Shown here: positions 13,832 through 22,755 of the stretch, piece by piece
How positions within the stretch are numbered: position 1 is the stretch's first letter
Layout of the letters: the number at the start of each line of letters is the position of its first letter
From: a virus
IMG/VR virus record: IMGVR_UViG_3300027710_000078
Span: 1-34,380 of that record
Direction: 5' to 3' (one strand)
DNA length: 34,380 nt
The notes under the pieces: model-generated
Databases searched by the model: none
What the model was told of the DNA's origin: nothing
Seen by the model: only the letters and a program-made list of their open reading frames with translations
Made by a program: the position numbers and the translations under genes

Positions 13832-14122
13832 TTAGTACATTGCGTATTGATATGCTGGGTCTGTGTAAGCAGGCGCATCAGGCATAGGTTGGCTGTAATC
13901 AGTTACAGGAGCAGGCTTTTTAGGGTCTTGTTTACGCAACATTGCTGCCAATGCCATATTGTCATTTTTACCTTGTCCTAATTGACCAGCAGATTGGGTT
14001 AAACCTTGACCTTGTTGCATTGCCATATTTTGCATGGCTTGTTGCTGTGCAATATTTTGAAAGTATGGGCTTAGACCGCCTAAATCTTGCGGTTGCTGCA
14101 TTTGCATAATGTATGGGTTCAT
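13832..14122 (-). CDS. Gln/Met-rich small virion-associated protein
   Basis: A 96-residue protein with a Gln- and Met-rich N-terminal half (MNPYIMQMQQPQ, MAMQQGQG) and a Pro/Asp/Tyr-rich C-terminal half. Its composition resembles the N-terminus of the neighbouring protein at 12400-13830, which suggests that they are packaged together or arose from each other. Its start overlaps the stop of the S74 protein gene (ATGA). Function unknown; a minor structural role is likely. Confidence 0.65.
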   Translation of the reverse strand: MNPYIMQMQQPQDLGGLSPYFQNIAQQQAMQNMAMQQGQGLTQSAGQLGQGKNDNMALAAMLRKQDPKKPAPVTDYSQPMPDAPAYTDPAYQYAMY

Positions 14123-15171
14123 AATTGTCCGTAATCTACGGCTTTGTAGCCGTTATCAAGGGTTATTACAGCATTAGGGTACATAGCTTCTACTTCATGC
14201 GCCATTACGCCTGTGTGCGTTCCATGCCCTGCTAATGGGTGATCCTTAAATTCGGCTTTGTATTCGTATGTATATACAGGCAAGCCGTTAGGTAGCCAAG
14301 CAATTTGTTTAATGTTTTCTTTAGTGCGAATGTCGGATTTCATAATTCCAGCACCGCCTAAACCGTATAAACCTTCGTTAAAAGCGGCTTGTTGGGCAAC
14401 TTTAGAATTAAAATCACCCATTTGGGCGTTGTATTGCATACCAGCCGCACCCAATAAATCAGGGCCACTTGTGGTTGCTTGCTGTGCAGAATTAACGAAT
14501 TGTGGGCCTGTTACTTGTGAACCAGTACGCACCGCAGAAAGGGTGTTAAGTGGCTCGTTACGCAGATAAGCCTGCTCTTGCAGGGCAGATTGGCGGGCTT
14601 GCTGACCAACATTAAAGCCTTGAGTGGTAGCACCTAAACGCAAGTCATTTACACGCTGCCCTTGTTGCATCATGGCACGATTATAGGCTTCTGAACCAAT
14701 ATCAATACCTTTATTAGCTAATTGTTGTTGTAAACGCTGTTCGTCTTGTTCAATTTGTGGCTGTAAACGCTGCATATAAGCGTCTTGAAAAGACTGGCTA
14801 GGATTAAACCCTGTAGAAGGCAACGCACTTGTATCAAAAGGCGTGTTGAGCATATTCTCAACATAACTTACGCCTTTAGTAGCTACATCGCCTAGACTGC
14901 TACTTATTCGATTTTGATTTTCTAATAATCTTTGTTGATCGGGGCTTAAAGACTGGGTTGCAGTCCAAGTAGGGTTGCCGTATGGGTCTTGACCAGTAAC
15001 GGAGTAATCAAGTCTGCCGTATGGAGTTACTTGATTTACACGGTTTGCAGCCGTAGCCGCTCTTGCCGCATCTAAGTTTCCTGTTGCGGTTTCCCTAGCT
15101 GCTGCTGAATAGTCAGGCGCAGCAGGCGCACTAGCCGCAGGGCCTAATCCTAAAAATCCACCACCACCCAT
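14119..15171 (-). CDS. Virion protein with C-terminal S74 chaperone-peptidase-like domain
   Basis: A 350-residue protein. Residues 1-270 are Ala/Gln/Gly-rich and helical, with a glycine-rich start (MGGGGFLGLG). Residues 277-350 match the S74 intramolecular chaperone: S279-D280 in KSDIRTKENI, then LPVYTYEYK, GVMAHEVEAMYP and the ending KAVDYGQL. S74 domains usually trim themselves off after helping fibres trimerise, and the Ser-Asp pair is the catalytic dyad. Here the carrier looks like an internal or tail protein, not a fibre, and the domain is short (about 74 residues). GGGAGA, inside the end of the previous gene, is its ribosome binding site. Confidence 0.8.
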   Translation of the reverse strand: MGGGGFLGLGPAASAPAAPDYSAAARETATGNLDAARAATAANRVNQVTPYGRLDYSVTGQDPYGNPTWTATQSLSPDQQRLLENQNRISSSLGDVATKGVSYVENMLNTPFDTSALPSTGFNPSQSFQDAYMQRLQPQIEQDEQRLQQQLANKGIDIGSEAYNRAMMQQGQRVNDLRLGATTQGFNVGQQARQSALQEQAYLRNEPLNTLSAVRTGSQVTGPQFVNSAQQATTSGPDLLGAAGMQYNAQMGDFNSKVAQQAAFNEGLYGLGGAGIMKSDIRTKENIKQIAWLPNGLPVYTYEYKAEFKDHPLAGHGTHTGVMAHEVEAMYPNAVITLDNGYKAVDYGQL

Positions 15172-15172
15172 G

Positions 15173-15607
15173 TCATTCTCCCTTATTTAGAGGGCATCGG
15201 ATGTTAAGAAACCGACACTCCTCTTTACGCATAGCCATAATCACTAAATCCCCATCCATGTGAGCATCAGGTATTTCGGCTACCACTTTAAAACCAAGGT
15301 GTCGGTTTAATTTTAAGGCATCTTCATTATCGCCACAAATTTGACCTAGTATAACGCTAACACCTAATTTATTAAAGGGGTAATCAAATACCGCCCACAA
15401 AAAATCCCTACTTGCCCAATCCTCGCCAACGCTGCCAATGTGTATTTCGCAGGCCTTTGGCATAAAGTTGGTATATCCCGCTACTGCTACTAAATTACCG
15501 TCTTTGAGTTGTCCTATACATTGCGTAGTTTCAGGCAACGGATGGTTCAAAATGCGTACCAGCCAATCGCCCATATACCGTTGGTTTTCAGTAGTAACTG
15601 ATCGCAA
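15173..15607 (-). CDS. GNAT-like acetyltransferase-fold protein
   Basis: A 144-residue protein resembling phage GNAT-family N-acetyltransferases. Visible parts are the beta strands around LVAVAGYTNF, the CoA-side region with GQICGDNEDALKLNRHLGF, and a final strand DLVIMAMRKEEC. The position of N-x-x-A-x-x-x-N-x-x-L-G-F matches the end of the GNAT fold. The start is TTG at 15607, right after the previous stop (TAATTG); the first ATG (residue 12) would remove part of the fold. It sits between structural genes, so it may modify a virion or host protein; the target is unknown. Confidence 0.75.
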   Translation of the reverse strand: MRSVTTENQRYMGDWLVRILNHPLPETTQCIGQLKDGNLVAVAGYTNFMPKACEIHIGSVGEDWASRDFLWAVFDYPFNKLGVSVILGQICGDNEDALKLNRHLGFKVVAEIPDAHMDGDLVIMAMRKEECRFLNIRCPLNKGE

Positions 15608-17377
15608 TTACAGAATGCCCCCACGCTCCATTACAAAATCGGTACTTGCCCAATGAAACTCAATGCGCTGAGATACCACATTCATGCTGACTGAGCCTGC
15701 ATAGCCTAACCCCGTTACACCCTGCCATATCTTAGTAGTTACCAGTCCACCGCCCCAATTGGCGTTATCCCATGTGTCTAAATCCCATTCGCCAGTATTT
15801 AAAATTGACGGGTTAAATGATATTTGGTTGGTCAAATCTACAGTATCAAAGTCGGTACTTATGCCGCAAAGCACGGTAGGTAAGCCGTTATCCGTTTGAA
15901 GGATTGGGCGTACCAAAGTAAAGCGTTTTTGCTGACCACGACTGTCAAAATAGGAATACGCCTGCTGCACGAATGCTTTTATGTTATTGCCATCATCGGC
16001 AAAAGTATCGTAAAACCTGCCTACAAAGCCTGTACCGCCAAAATAAATGTCATCACCGCTTAATTCCCAGCAATTTGCGTTGATATTGGTAAATCTTGCC
16101 CATGATTTCGTAATGTTGTGCATTACATACTGCTCTGAGCCGCCAGTTACGGGTACATTGACGATCAACATATTCTTTTTAGCAAAATAATTCATCTGCC
16201 AGCCAAAATTAGTCGAATAAAGGTCAGCCGCTTGGCTAATAGCAAAGAAAATCTTGTCAGTAATGTTTACACGGGGATCTAAACGGGTAGATTGCAAGCC
16301 TGCGGATAGCGGTACAAGACCATCTTCCGTCAAAAGTAGCAAATCACCGCCAAACTTAAACAAGCATTTACGAGCAAAAGTCTGCCCAACACTCCAAATA
16401 CCAACTAATGCCCAATCATTTGGGTCGGAAGGGTCAGAACCCTTATAAACAGCAACTTCACCGTTAGAAGTAGCAAAAACAGCAAGATCATCTACCCCGT
16501 AACCAGCGTCAATAGTCCATGTACCCATAGCTTGCAGGTAACCGCCCTTCTTAAATATACCGCCAAGAGGGAACTCGGTTACTGCACCATTAATTGAATC
16601 TACGGGTAAATACCAAAAGCTAAGACTGTTCTTTTGCACAAAATACAGGCGTTCTTTAAACAGATTGATATGTGCAAACTGATTAGAATTTAAGCCTGTT
16701 ATGTAGTATTTGACGGTATAAGTGCCTACGGTTGAAGCATCACCGCTTGGGGCGGTTGCCATCGTGTAGGTAAAAGTATCTGTACCTGTTACGGTAATAC
16801 GGTATGCACCGTTGAAATCGGCTGGTACTGCGCCTGCTACCGTAACCGTATTGCCAGTCACTAAACCATGCGCCACAGCCGTTGTAAGGGTCGCTGTAAG
16901 GTTTCCTGTGCCACCCCTTGTAATGCTACTAATTGTCTGTGCGGTGCTTGTAGTGGCTGATCTTGACCATACTGTGCCGTCATATACAACCATTGGGTCT
17001 ACACCGTTTACAGCGGGCATAAATGAGCCACCAGCCGTTGTAATCATGGTATGAATCCACTTGCCATCCGTATTACCAGTAAGGCTTGCAGTTGCCGTAG
17101 AAGTGCTTACATTGTAGATAGTTGTGGCATTAGAGCCAAACATCGTATTACCCGATGGGCTGCTGTAATTCATCAAAGCCAAAACTGCACCTGAAATGCC
17201 AGTTGAAGTCTTAGTAAAGCCTTTACGCAGGGTTACATCGGTAGGTGTAGGAAAGAAATTGACCATCTGAACCGCATCTAGCGGGTTCATTTCAGCCAAA
17301 GAATCCCGTGCATTCCAACCGCCAATAGGGGCAGGCAGGCTAGTAGTAACGGCTCTGCGTTGCTGTGCGACTGCCAT
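15608..17377 (-). CDS. Tail hub or tubular protein (gp10/tail tube B-like)
   Basis: A 589-residue beta-rich protein. The start is typical of podovirus tail proteins: SLPAPIGGWNARDSLAEMNPLDAVQMVNFFP (about residues 14-44). Repeated beta-blade-like segments follow (VVYDGTVW, ERLYFVQKN, LLLLTEDGLVPLS), which suggests a propeller-like fold. A segment at about 150-225 resembles an Ig-like insertion. It would attach below the connector and form the tail nozzle or stabilise packaged DNA. It follows the head-tail adaptor gene directly, as in related phages. Confidence 0.75.
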   Translation of the reverse strand: MAVAQQRRAVTTSLPAPIGGWNARDSLAEMNPLDAVQMVNFFPTPTDVTLRKGFTKTSTGISGAVLALMNYSSPSGNTMFGSNATTIYNVSTSTATASLTGNTDGKWIHTMITTAGGSFMPAVNGVDPMVVYDGTVWSRSATTSTAQTISSITRGGTGNLTATLTTAVAHGLVTGNTVTVAGAVPADFNGAYRITVTGTDTFTYTMATAPSGDASTVGTYTVKYYITGLNSNQFAHINLFKERLYFVQKNSLSFWYLPVDSINGAVTEFPLGGIFKKGGYLQAMGTWTIDAGYGVDDLAVFATSNGEVAVYKGSDPSDPNDWALVGIWSVGQTFARKCLFKFGGDLLLLTEDGLVPLSAGLQSTRLDPRVNITDKIFFAISQAADLYSTNFGWQMNYFAKKNMLIVNVPVTGGSEQYVMHNITKSWARFTNINANCWELSGDDIYFGGTGFVGRFYDTFADDGNNIKAFVQQAYSYFDSRGQQKRFTLVRPILQTDNGLPTVLCGISTDFDTVDLTNQISFNPSILNTGEWDLDTWDNANWGGGLVTTKIWQGVTGLGYAGSVSMNVVSQRIEFHWASTDFVMERGGIL

Positions 17378-17379
17378 GA

Positions 17380-18282
17380 TTAACTGCCGTAGCCAGTATC
17401 GGGGATGTTAGCCCAGCCAATCAGCACGGCACTTGGGCTAGGTGCGAATGACAAGGTAGCAGAGCCTTTATCGTTAGCTTTGGCAACGCTTAAATAGCGA
17501 CTGTAATCTTGTTGCAATGCGGTAGTGTCAAACGATTTGACTTGGAAATACTTTAATTTGGTCAGCAATACCATAACTGTATCGTCTAATACGGTTGTGT
17601 CGGTATCTGCTGTAAAGCTGTTCTTTACTTGATTTGTTGCGCTTCTTGCCCAACCCTTAGAACGGTATTCAAAACCTAGGTATTCAAGGGTGTTGTAAGG
17701 CGGCCAAATCTGAAACTCATTGCCAAGAATACGCCAACGAACCCGAGGGCCTGTTGAAATATAGCCTGACTTTAGCCATTGCCATTGCTGGGCATCAACT
17801 GGGCCAAGCATTTGCCAATGTTTTGTCTTATCCCAATGGGTATTGTCTGTAACGGTTTCATAATCAGGCGGTAAGGGATATTTCGTTTTACTGAAAGTCA
17901 CAGTACCGCCAACGCTTGTAGCCGAGGCTAACTGGGTAGTCGTTACGGTTGATCCTGAAACTGAATTGACATAGGTATCTTGGGGGATAGCTGTGCCAAC
18001 GATTGAGTAGGTATCATCCAAACCTGCGGTATTGGCAACATTTAGCAGGTCATAAGTGCCGTTAATGGTGTCGCAGGTTGTGGTGATAGCTGTGGTGTAG
18101 AAACGGTATTCCAACTCCAATGCTTGCCAATTATGTTCCTTAACAAGGTCATACCCTGCACGGTTCATCAACGCCAAGACTTGTTGCACATCTTGGTTAG
18201 TGTTGCCTTGCACATAAGTAGGTACAGCTAAGTTAAGTTCAGCGGTGACTTGCTGGACTAATTGGAGCATTGTTGATGACAT
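17380..18282 (-). CDS. Head-to-tail adaptor protein (gp4/tail tube A-like)
   Basis: A 300-residue protein with a helical N-terminus (LQLVQQVTAELNLA, VLALMNRAGYDLVKEHNWQ) and a C-terminal part with FQIWPPYNTLEYLGFEYRS, a common feature of podovirus adaptor proteins that bind under the portal. An Ig-like insertion appears at about residues 65-130. It is placed between capsid-associated genes and the tail hub, the expected position. Family assignment is by pattern and order. Confidence 0.75.
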   Translation of the reverse strand: MSSTMLQLVQQVTAELNLAVPTYVQGNTNQDVQQVLALMNRAGYDLVKEHNWQALELEYRFYTTAITTTCDTINGTYDLLNVANTAGLDDTYSIVGTAIPQDTYVNSVSGSTVTTTQLASATSVGGTVTFSKTKYPLPPDYETVTDNTHWDKTKHWQMLGPVDAQQWQWLKSGYISTGPRVRWRILGNEFQIWPPYNTLEYLGFEYRSKGWARSATNQVKNSFTADTDTTVLDDTVMVLLTKLKYFQVKSFDTTALQQDYSRYLSVAKANDKGSATLSFAPSPSAVLIGWANIPDTGYGS

Positions 18283-18283
18283 A

Positions 18284-18934
18284 TTAGGCTTCCTCTGTGG
18301 CTACCGTTTTCTGTTTACGGGGTTTCTTTTCACCAACAGCAGCAAGTATAGTTGCCATTTGCTCTTGCATTAAGGCTAACTTCGCTTCCGTTTCTGCCTT
18401 CATTTTAGCAGTTTCTAGTTCCTTTTTGGCAAGTTCTTCTTTCAAAGCGTTAATTTCTGCTTCACGCTTGTCGGTTTCGGCTGCCGTTGTTGCTAGATTT
18501 AAAAATGCCTTTGCCTTGTCACGGAACGCATAGGGTGACATTCCTGCCGCCATACCCATACGCTGTAACTGTTGATCTGAAGCATTTGCAATAGATTCTA
18601 CCGTGTGGAACTTCATTGCCCGCATTTCTTCAGCTTGGCTTTTTGATACTAAAGGCCATTCTGATAAAGGCGTTCCAACCACTTCCTCGTCATGCGCTCC
18701 TACACGGTTCATGTAGTTAGCCCATTGGATCGGAAAGCGTTGTTTATGGCTATTTAGCGCATAAGTGTCAATTTCGGTGAGGGTATCGCCAGCAACGCAA
18801 ATATGTACAAAATCAAACTCTTTGAATATTGGTCTGCCAGCTTCTATGGATTCCTGCTCTTGTTGTACGGATTTCTTGTAAAAACGCACCTGTAAGCGTG
18901 AATCTGCTCCTTGTGTATCTGAAGGTAAAGCCAT
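18284..18934 (-). CDS. Conserved capsid-associated protein with coiled-coil tail
   Basis: A 216-residue protein. The N-terminal 90 residues (RPIFKEFDFVHICVAGD, KQRFPIQWANYM, GTPLSEWPLVS) match a common phage protein encoded near capsid genes. Residues 95-150 look like a helix-hairpin-helix-type bundle (TVESIANASDQQLQRMG), and the rest is coiled coil (AEINALKEELAKKELETAK) with a basic tail. It may connect head proteins or bind DNA. It begins after the terminator at 18969 and has its own AGGAGA site, so its expression may be lower than that of the capsid gene. Confidence 0.7.
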   Translation of the reverse strand: MALPSDTQGADSRLQVRFYKKSVQQEQESIEAGRPIFKEFDFVHICVAGDTLTEIDTYALNSHKQRFPIQWANYMNRVGAHDEEVVGTPLSEWPLVSKSQAEEMRAMKFHTVESIANASDQQLQRMGMAAGMSPYAFRDKAKAFLNLATTAAETDKREAEINALKEELAKKELETAKMKAETEAKLALMQEQMATILAAVGEKKPRKQKTVATEEA

Positions 18935-18968
18935 TTTTAATTCTCCTAAGGTATTAGGTTGTTAAAAG

Positions 18969-19005
18969 GAAAAAGGGGCTACCAGTTAAGGTAACCCCCT
19001 GTTTT
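18969..19005 (-). terminator. Rho-independent terminator after the capsid genes
   Basis: On the minus strand, GGGGTTACC pairs with GGTAGCCCC over a 6-base loop (TTAACT), with one internal mismatch, and is followed directly by TTTTTCCTTTT. T residues also follow on the plus strand, so it could work in both directions. It lies between the decoration-like gene at 19021 and the gene starting at 18934, so it would limit read-through from the highly expressed capsid genes to the tail genes. Confidence 0.75.
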
Positions 19006-19020
19006 TACTACATATTGCTA

Positions 19021-19317
19021 TTAAACACTAGTGGCTGCAAACCAAGCATAATCACCTGAAGCTACGGCAACGGCTGGGGCTGCATATGAGCCACCTGAAG
19101 CTGTAACAACGAATGTAGAAGCATTGATTGAGCAAGTTGCTGTGGAAGCTGTAATAGCTGCACCAGCAACGCCCAGTACATAACGCTTACCGTCAGAGCC
19201 AAACACTTGTGAACCAAGTGGGCCATTGACAGGAACGCCAGTACCAGCAGAGTTTGGGTTAGTTTGGACTACAGCATCCAAATTAATACCCGAGGTGGGG
19301 GTAATGTTATATGACAT
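19021..19317 (-). CDS. Small decoration-like capsid protein
   Basis: A 98-residue beta-rich protein with little charge: SQVFGSDGKRYVLG and the ending ASGDYAWFAATSV. Small proteins of this type right after the major capsid gene often decorate or stabilise the shell. AAAGGA precedes the ATG, and a strong terminator follows the gene, so it is probably expressed at a level similar to the capsid protein. No enzymatic motif. Family uncertain. Confidence 0.7.
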   Translation of the reverse strand: MSYNITPTSGINLDAVVQTNPNSAGTGVPVNGPLGSQVFGSDGKRYVLGVAGAAITASTATCSINASTFVVTASGGSYAAPAVAVASGDYAWFAATSV

Positions 19318-19344
19318 AATATTTTCCTTTATTTAGTCAGTTGA

Positions 19345-20325
19345 TTAAGTACCGCTCAAAATACCTTGCAAGGATGCGTTAGAGCAGGTTAAGTTACCAG
19401 CCCAACCGTACAACTTCACGATTGCATCTTGATTGATAGATTGACGCTCGCCACCGATAGGAACAAAATTACGCTCTTTGTGTGGACGGAAGAAGATGTA
19501 ATTGGTGTTCAAGAGGTACATATACAATGGGTTCTCTTGTGCGCCAATACCACCACCTAGTACTACATCAGCAGACATACCACCACCGTAGAACTTGAGG
19601 GATGCGAAACCTGCTGCGCCTTCGTCTACGCCAGCAATACGCTGAATTGCTTGCAAAGAAGCTACATAACGCTGATACAAAGTGTTACCAGCAATAATAA
19701 GGTCTACCTTATCAGTACCACGAACAGATTTGATTGCAGCAGTTGTCATAGCAGCTTGGATCAATGTGGAAGAATCAGCACCCGTAGTTGCTTGGTTCTG
19801 CCAAAATGCCCAGTTTGCACGATTAATACCACCGTATGTACCAGTGGTTGGTGAAGTGCTGACAGCAGCGGCTAGACCTGTGATGTTCTTACCACCGTTA
19901 CCAGTACCGTCACCATACAAGTCACCCGAAATGCGGTTAAGCAGACGAGCCTCAGAAACTTGCATACGACCATCAAGAAGGTCGATGATTGCTTCTTTGC
20001 TGCTGTTTTGGAGCATTTCTAGACCGCTCATGGTTACTGAGTCAGCATACTGCGTAATGCTGAACTGAGCAGCCGAGATTGGGCTATCAGGAGTGATGTT
20101 CAGCACTTCATAGCCGCTATACGAGTTAGCGTTATTGGTTGCTGGGTCGTTGTACATGATTTCTTCCAAAATCACATTACCGCCTGAAAATGGGCGTACA
20201 TTACCTTTGGAACTTAAACGCTGCAAAATTGCATTGTTTTGCGTTAAGTTGTCTGCCAATACTCCGCTACGACTTTGAATGGTGGTAGCGATAATATCGG
20301 TGATTGCGCTATTTGCGAATGCCAT
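19345..20325 (-). CDS. Major capsid protein
   Basis: A 326-residue protein with the order of a HK97-fold major capsid protein: an N-terminal arm with IQSRSGVLADNLTQNNAIL, an extended loop (GGNVILEEIMYNDPATN), the spine helix region (EAIIDLLDGRMQVSEARLLN), and a C-terminal axial domain with VDLIIAGNTLYQRYVASLQ. It follows the scaffold gene and precedes a decoration-like gene. AAGGAAA lies before the ATG. The family resembles capsid proteins of phages of beta- and gammaproteobacteria; assignment is from gene order and pattern. Confidence 0.88.
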   Translation of the reverse strand: MAFANSAITDIIATTIQSRSGVLADNLTQNNAILQRLSSKGNVRPFSGGNVILEEIMYNDPATNNANSYSGYEVLNITPDSPISAAQFSITQYADSVTMSGLEMLQNSSKEAIIDLLDGRMQVSEARLLNRISGDLYGDGTGNGGKNITGLAAAVSTSPTTGTYGGINRANWAFWQNQATTGADSSTLIQAAMTTAAIKSVRGTDKVDLIIAGNTLYQRYVASLQAIQRIAGVDEGAAGFASLKFYGGGMSADVVLGGGIGAQENPLYMYLLNTNYIFFRPHKERNFVPIGGERQSINQDAIVKLYGWAGNLTCSNASLQGILSGT

Positions 20326-20348
20326 GATATTTCCTTTATTAGATTAAG

Positions 20349-21440
20349 TTAAACCCGACCGCCTTCTGCATCGGCTAAATTAGCCATCAACAAAGACCGT
20401 CTATCCTTTGCATCTGTGCTTTTCACTTGACCGCTAGGAGTAACGGATCGTGGACTAACAGCAGTTGCTTTAGCTTTAGCTACTTGCTGTGCCTTAGATG
20501 CTTGGGTACTTACTGACTTCAGGAGTCGATCCTGCTCCAGTTTGTACGCTTCATCGTTCATACGCACCGCTTTGGCATAAGCCGTTTCTAGGTTTGGGGC
20601 TAAACCTCGCTCAAGTAATTGAGCCATATCTTCCCGTACCATTTCAAAGTGCGGAAACCGCTCTTTGTCACTACTTACTCGTTGAATTTCTTGGTTCAAA
20701 CGAGCATTTTCCTCTTGCTCCCGAATCGCTGACAGTTGCTGAACTTGTTGCTGTGTAGCTTGAAGTTGCTGCATTAACTGTTGTTGATACGGGTCTACAT
20801 ACGCCTGTTCAGGCATTTGTAAGCTATCTGAATTTAATTGTATTCCATAATCTTGTGCAAGTCTATGAAACATCTGCACCTTTTCTTGGTATGGTGCTTT
20901 GGTCAAAATCATGTGCGCTCGACCAAGGTTATTGATCCAAGCTACAGGGTGAATGTTTTGCGCTTGAAGTTCAGGTGCAAATTGACCTATGGCTTCGGTA
21001 AGCTGTCGTGCATTGTCGGCTTCTGCTTTGTAGGCAGAAACGCCCTTTTTATACTCGGCTTCACGCTGGTTGGCATATTCAGCAAACTTAGCAAACTCCG
21101 CTTTATCTAGCGGCTTGCCTTCCTGCATCTTGTTCCATACCTCGACATACTCTTTTTTCCAAGTAGTTGGGCGTTTTATTTCCTCGTCAGGAACATCACT
21201 AGCTTCTGCCACCAAGTCAGGTTCTTCAGCGGAATCCTGCTCGGGACTGGCTTCTTGGGCTTTGAAACGACCTTTTTCGTCACGGTCGTTGCTTTCTTCA
21301 ACGCTATCTTCTTCGCTGGTGTTTTCGGCTTGGATTGGATCGTCATTTACTTCAATCTCCTTTTCAATAGGTGCTTCGAGTGTGCCTTCTTCGGCTTGGT
21401 CTAAGGCTGCTTCAAGTAATTCTCTGCGGTCATCTGACAT
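20349..21440 (-). CDS. Scaffolding protein
   Basis: A 363-residue, highly charged helical protein. The N-terminal 85 residues are acidic and probably disordered. Residues 90-270 are helical with a Gln-rich stretch (DPYQQQLMQQLQATQQQ), and the C-terminal end is basic (KSTDAKDRRSLLMAN). This layout, directly upstream of the major capsid gene, is typical of podovirus scaffolds that guide shell assembly and then leave. AGGAA precedes the ATG. No protease motif is seen, so removal of the scaffold is probably by exit, not cleavage. Confidence 0.82.
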   Translation of the reverse strand: MSDDRRELLEAALDQAEEGTLEAPIEKEIEVNDDPIQAENTSEEDSVEESNDRDEKGRFKAQEASPEQDSAEEPDLVAEASDVPDEEIKRPTTWKKEYVEVWNKMQEGKPLDKAEFAKFAEYANQREAEYKKGVSAYKAEADNARQLTEAIGQFAPELQAQNIHPVAWINNLGRAHMILTKAPYQEKVQMFHRLAQDYGIQLNSDSLQMPEQAYVDPYQQQLMQQLQATQQQVQQLSAIREQEENARLNQEIQRVSSDKERFPHFEMVREDMAQLLERGLAPNLETAYAKAVRMNDEAYKLEQDRLLKSVSTQASKAQQVAKAKATAVSPRSVTPSGQVKSTDAKDRRSLLMANLADAEGGRV

Positions 21441-21448
21441 GGTTGTTC

Positions 21449-21847
21449 CTATCGGTAGTTAAGTTTGGAGTAAGCAATCTCAGCAATCTGCCGTTTACGG
21501 GCTTCTTGCTCTTTACGGCTAAATTCAATGGGTTTTTGCTGCATTGGCACATCATTACCGATTTCTACGCAATTATTCCGTTTAAGGTTTTCACGGTGCT
21601 TAGATCGACTAGACACCCATGTACCGTCAGCCATGCTTATGTGGCCTTCAATGTCAGGAATAACCATAGGTGCTTCTTTTGGCGTCATTTCCAGCTTTTG
21701 CCGCCATGCTTTATCCGCTTCTTCCCCTTCAAACGGTAAGTTCCAATAAGCAAGGTACTTTTCACGGTCATCAAACTGCTTTTCGTCATATTCTTCGTGC
21801 GCTACCTTGCAGCATGGGCAAGTTACGCTGATTTTTACCAACGCCAT
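21449..21847 (-). CDS. Conserved zinc-ribbon-like head-region protein
   Basis: A 132-residue protein with C-P-C-C near residues 10-13, then a helical acidic part and the conserved segment WVSSRSKHRENLKRNNCVEIGND. The segment is common in phage proteins encoded beside the scaffold and portal. The cysteines suggest a metal site, although a second pair is not evident. The ribosome binding site AAGGAGA is formed by the last codons of the glycosyltransferase gene, and start and stop overlap (TAATG), so the two are coupled. Confidence 0.75.
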   Translation of the reverse strand: MALVKISVTCPCCKVAHEEYDEKQFDDREKYLAYWNLPFEGEEADKAWRQKLEMTPKEAPMVIPDIEGHISMADGTWVSSRSKHRENLKRNNCVEIGNDVPMQQKPIEFSRKEQEARKRQIAEIAYSKLNYR

Positions 21848-22755
21848 TACATTCTCCTTAAAATTTCAGGTAATTGATCGTATTCATCAGGCCTAAGTAG
21901 GCAAATACTGTCGTACCAACGGGCATTTTTCCACCGCCAGCATACAAATTCTTCTTTAGGCAGCAAAACTACGCATTTAACGCCCAAAGCACCTGCCAAG
22001 TGTGCTGTTCCTGTGTCTACCGTAACCACGCCCCGCATAGCCTTCATATGTTTAGCGGTAATTGACCAGTCTTTCTTCCATCCATCGTTAGGCAATGGCC
22101 TAAAGTTGCCATCAGTTTCAGGGTTTAGGCTGTAAACATCGTCACCCACCAGCTTTTCCATGTGTTCTGCGGATATAGACTTAATCCATTGCAAATTGCC
22201 CTTGCTTGCTGACCAATTTACGCCTATCTTTTTGGGAATATTACTGGGTTCAGCCTCAAAATAACCCTCTGATCCGACAATTTTCTTCGAATTTACGGGA
22301 AATAATGCCTTAACATACGGCATAGCGCAGTCAATGTAATACGGTAGCGACATTGATCCAATCCAGTAGTCGCATTCATGGGCTGGCCCTGCTTCTGTAA
22401 GGTTCGTAAGCTGGTCAATACACTCCATTTGCCCTAACACGCCAAACAATGCAGGTATAGTCAAAACTACCACCTTTTTTGCACCTAAAACCTTTAGGGC
22501 TGGCAGGAATCTAGCGTATTGGAATATATCGCCAAAGCCTTGTTCCATCTGCACTACGATGGTTTTATCTAACAAGGATTCACCCTGCCATGTTTTAGGG
22601 GCTACGGGCAGTCTTGCATACGGAATGATTTGGTTGGCAAGTATGTCTTTATGCCAGCGATACTCAAATAGCCTAAATCCAGCAGCGTACCTGCCAGCGT
22701 GTAAGTTGTCGTAGGCTAACTTATATTGTGCGTGTGGGTTTAAAGCAGTAGTAAT
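21847..22755 (-). CDS. GT9-like glycosyltransferase with TPR-like N-terminus, unusual start
   Basis: A protein of about 302 residues related to TPR-glycosyltransferase (GT-B, heptosyltransferase-like) proteins. Core motifs are VVQMEQGFGDIFQYARFLP, VGVNWSAS-like I-G-V-N-W-S-A, and GVVTVDTGTAHLAGALG, the nucleotide-sugar binding end. The upstream codons keep the family pattern (LNPHAQYKLAYDNLHAGRY, FRLFEYRWH), so translation must start before the first TTG at 22575. No ATG, GTG or TTG occurs between that segment and the in-frame stop at 22767. ATT at 22755, with GAGG seven bases before it, is the best candidate. It may glycosylate a virion protein or host surface sugar. Confidence 0.75.
   Translation of the reverse strand: MTTALNPHAQYKLAYDNLHAGRYAAGFRLFEYRWHKDILANQIIPYARLPVAPKTWQGESLLDKTIVVQMEQGFGDIFQYARFLPALKVLGAKKVVVLTIPALFGVLGQMECIDQLTNLTEAGPAHECDYWIGSMSLPYYIDCAMPYVKALFPVNSKKIVGSEGYFEAEPSNIPKKIGVNWSASKGNLQWIKSISAEHMEKLVGDDVYSLNPETDGNFRPLPNDGWKKDWSITAKHMKAMRGVVTVDTGTAHLAGALGVKCVVLLPKEEFVCWRWKNARWYDSICLLRPDEYDQLPEILRRM

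Noticed and set aside
20335-20352. AT-rich GATTAAGTTAAA before the capsid gene as another operator.
   Set aside because: Only one half matches the 14-base palindrome and it lies in the gap between scaffold and capsid genes, with no promoter boxes seen.
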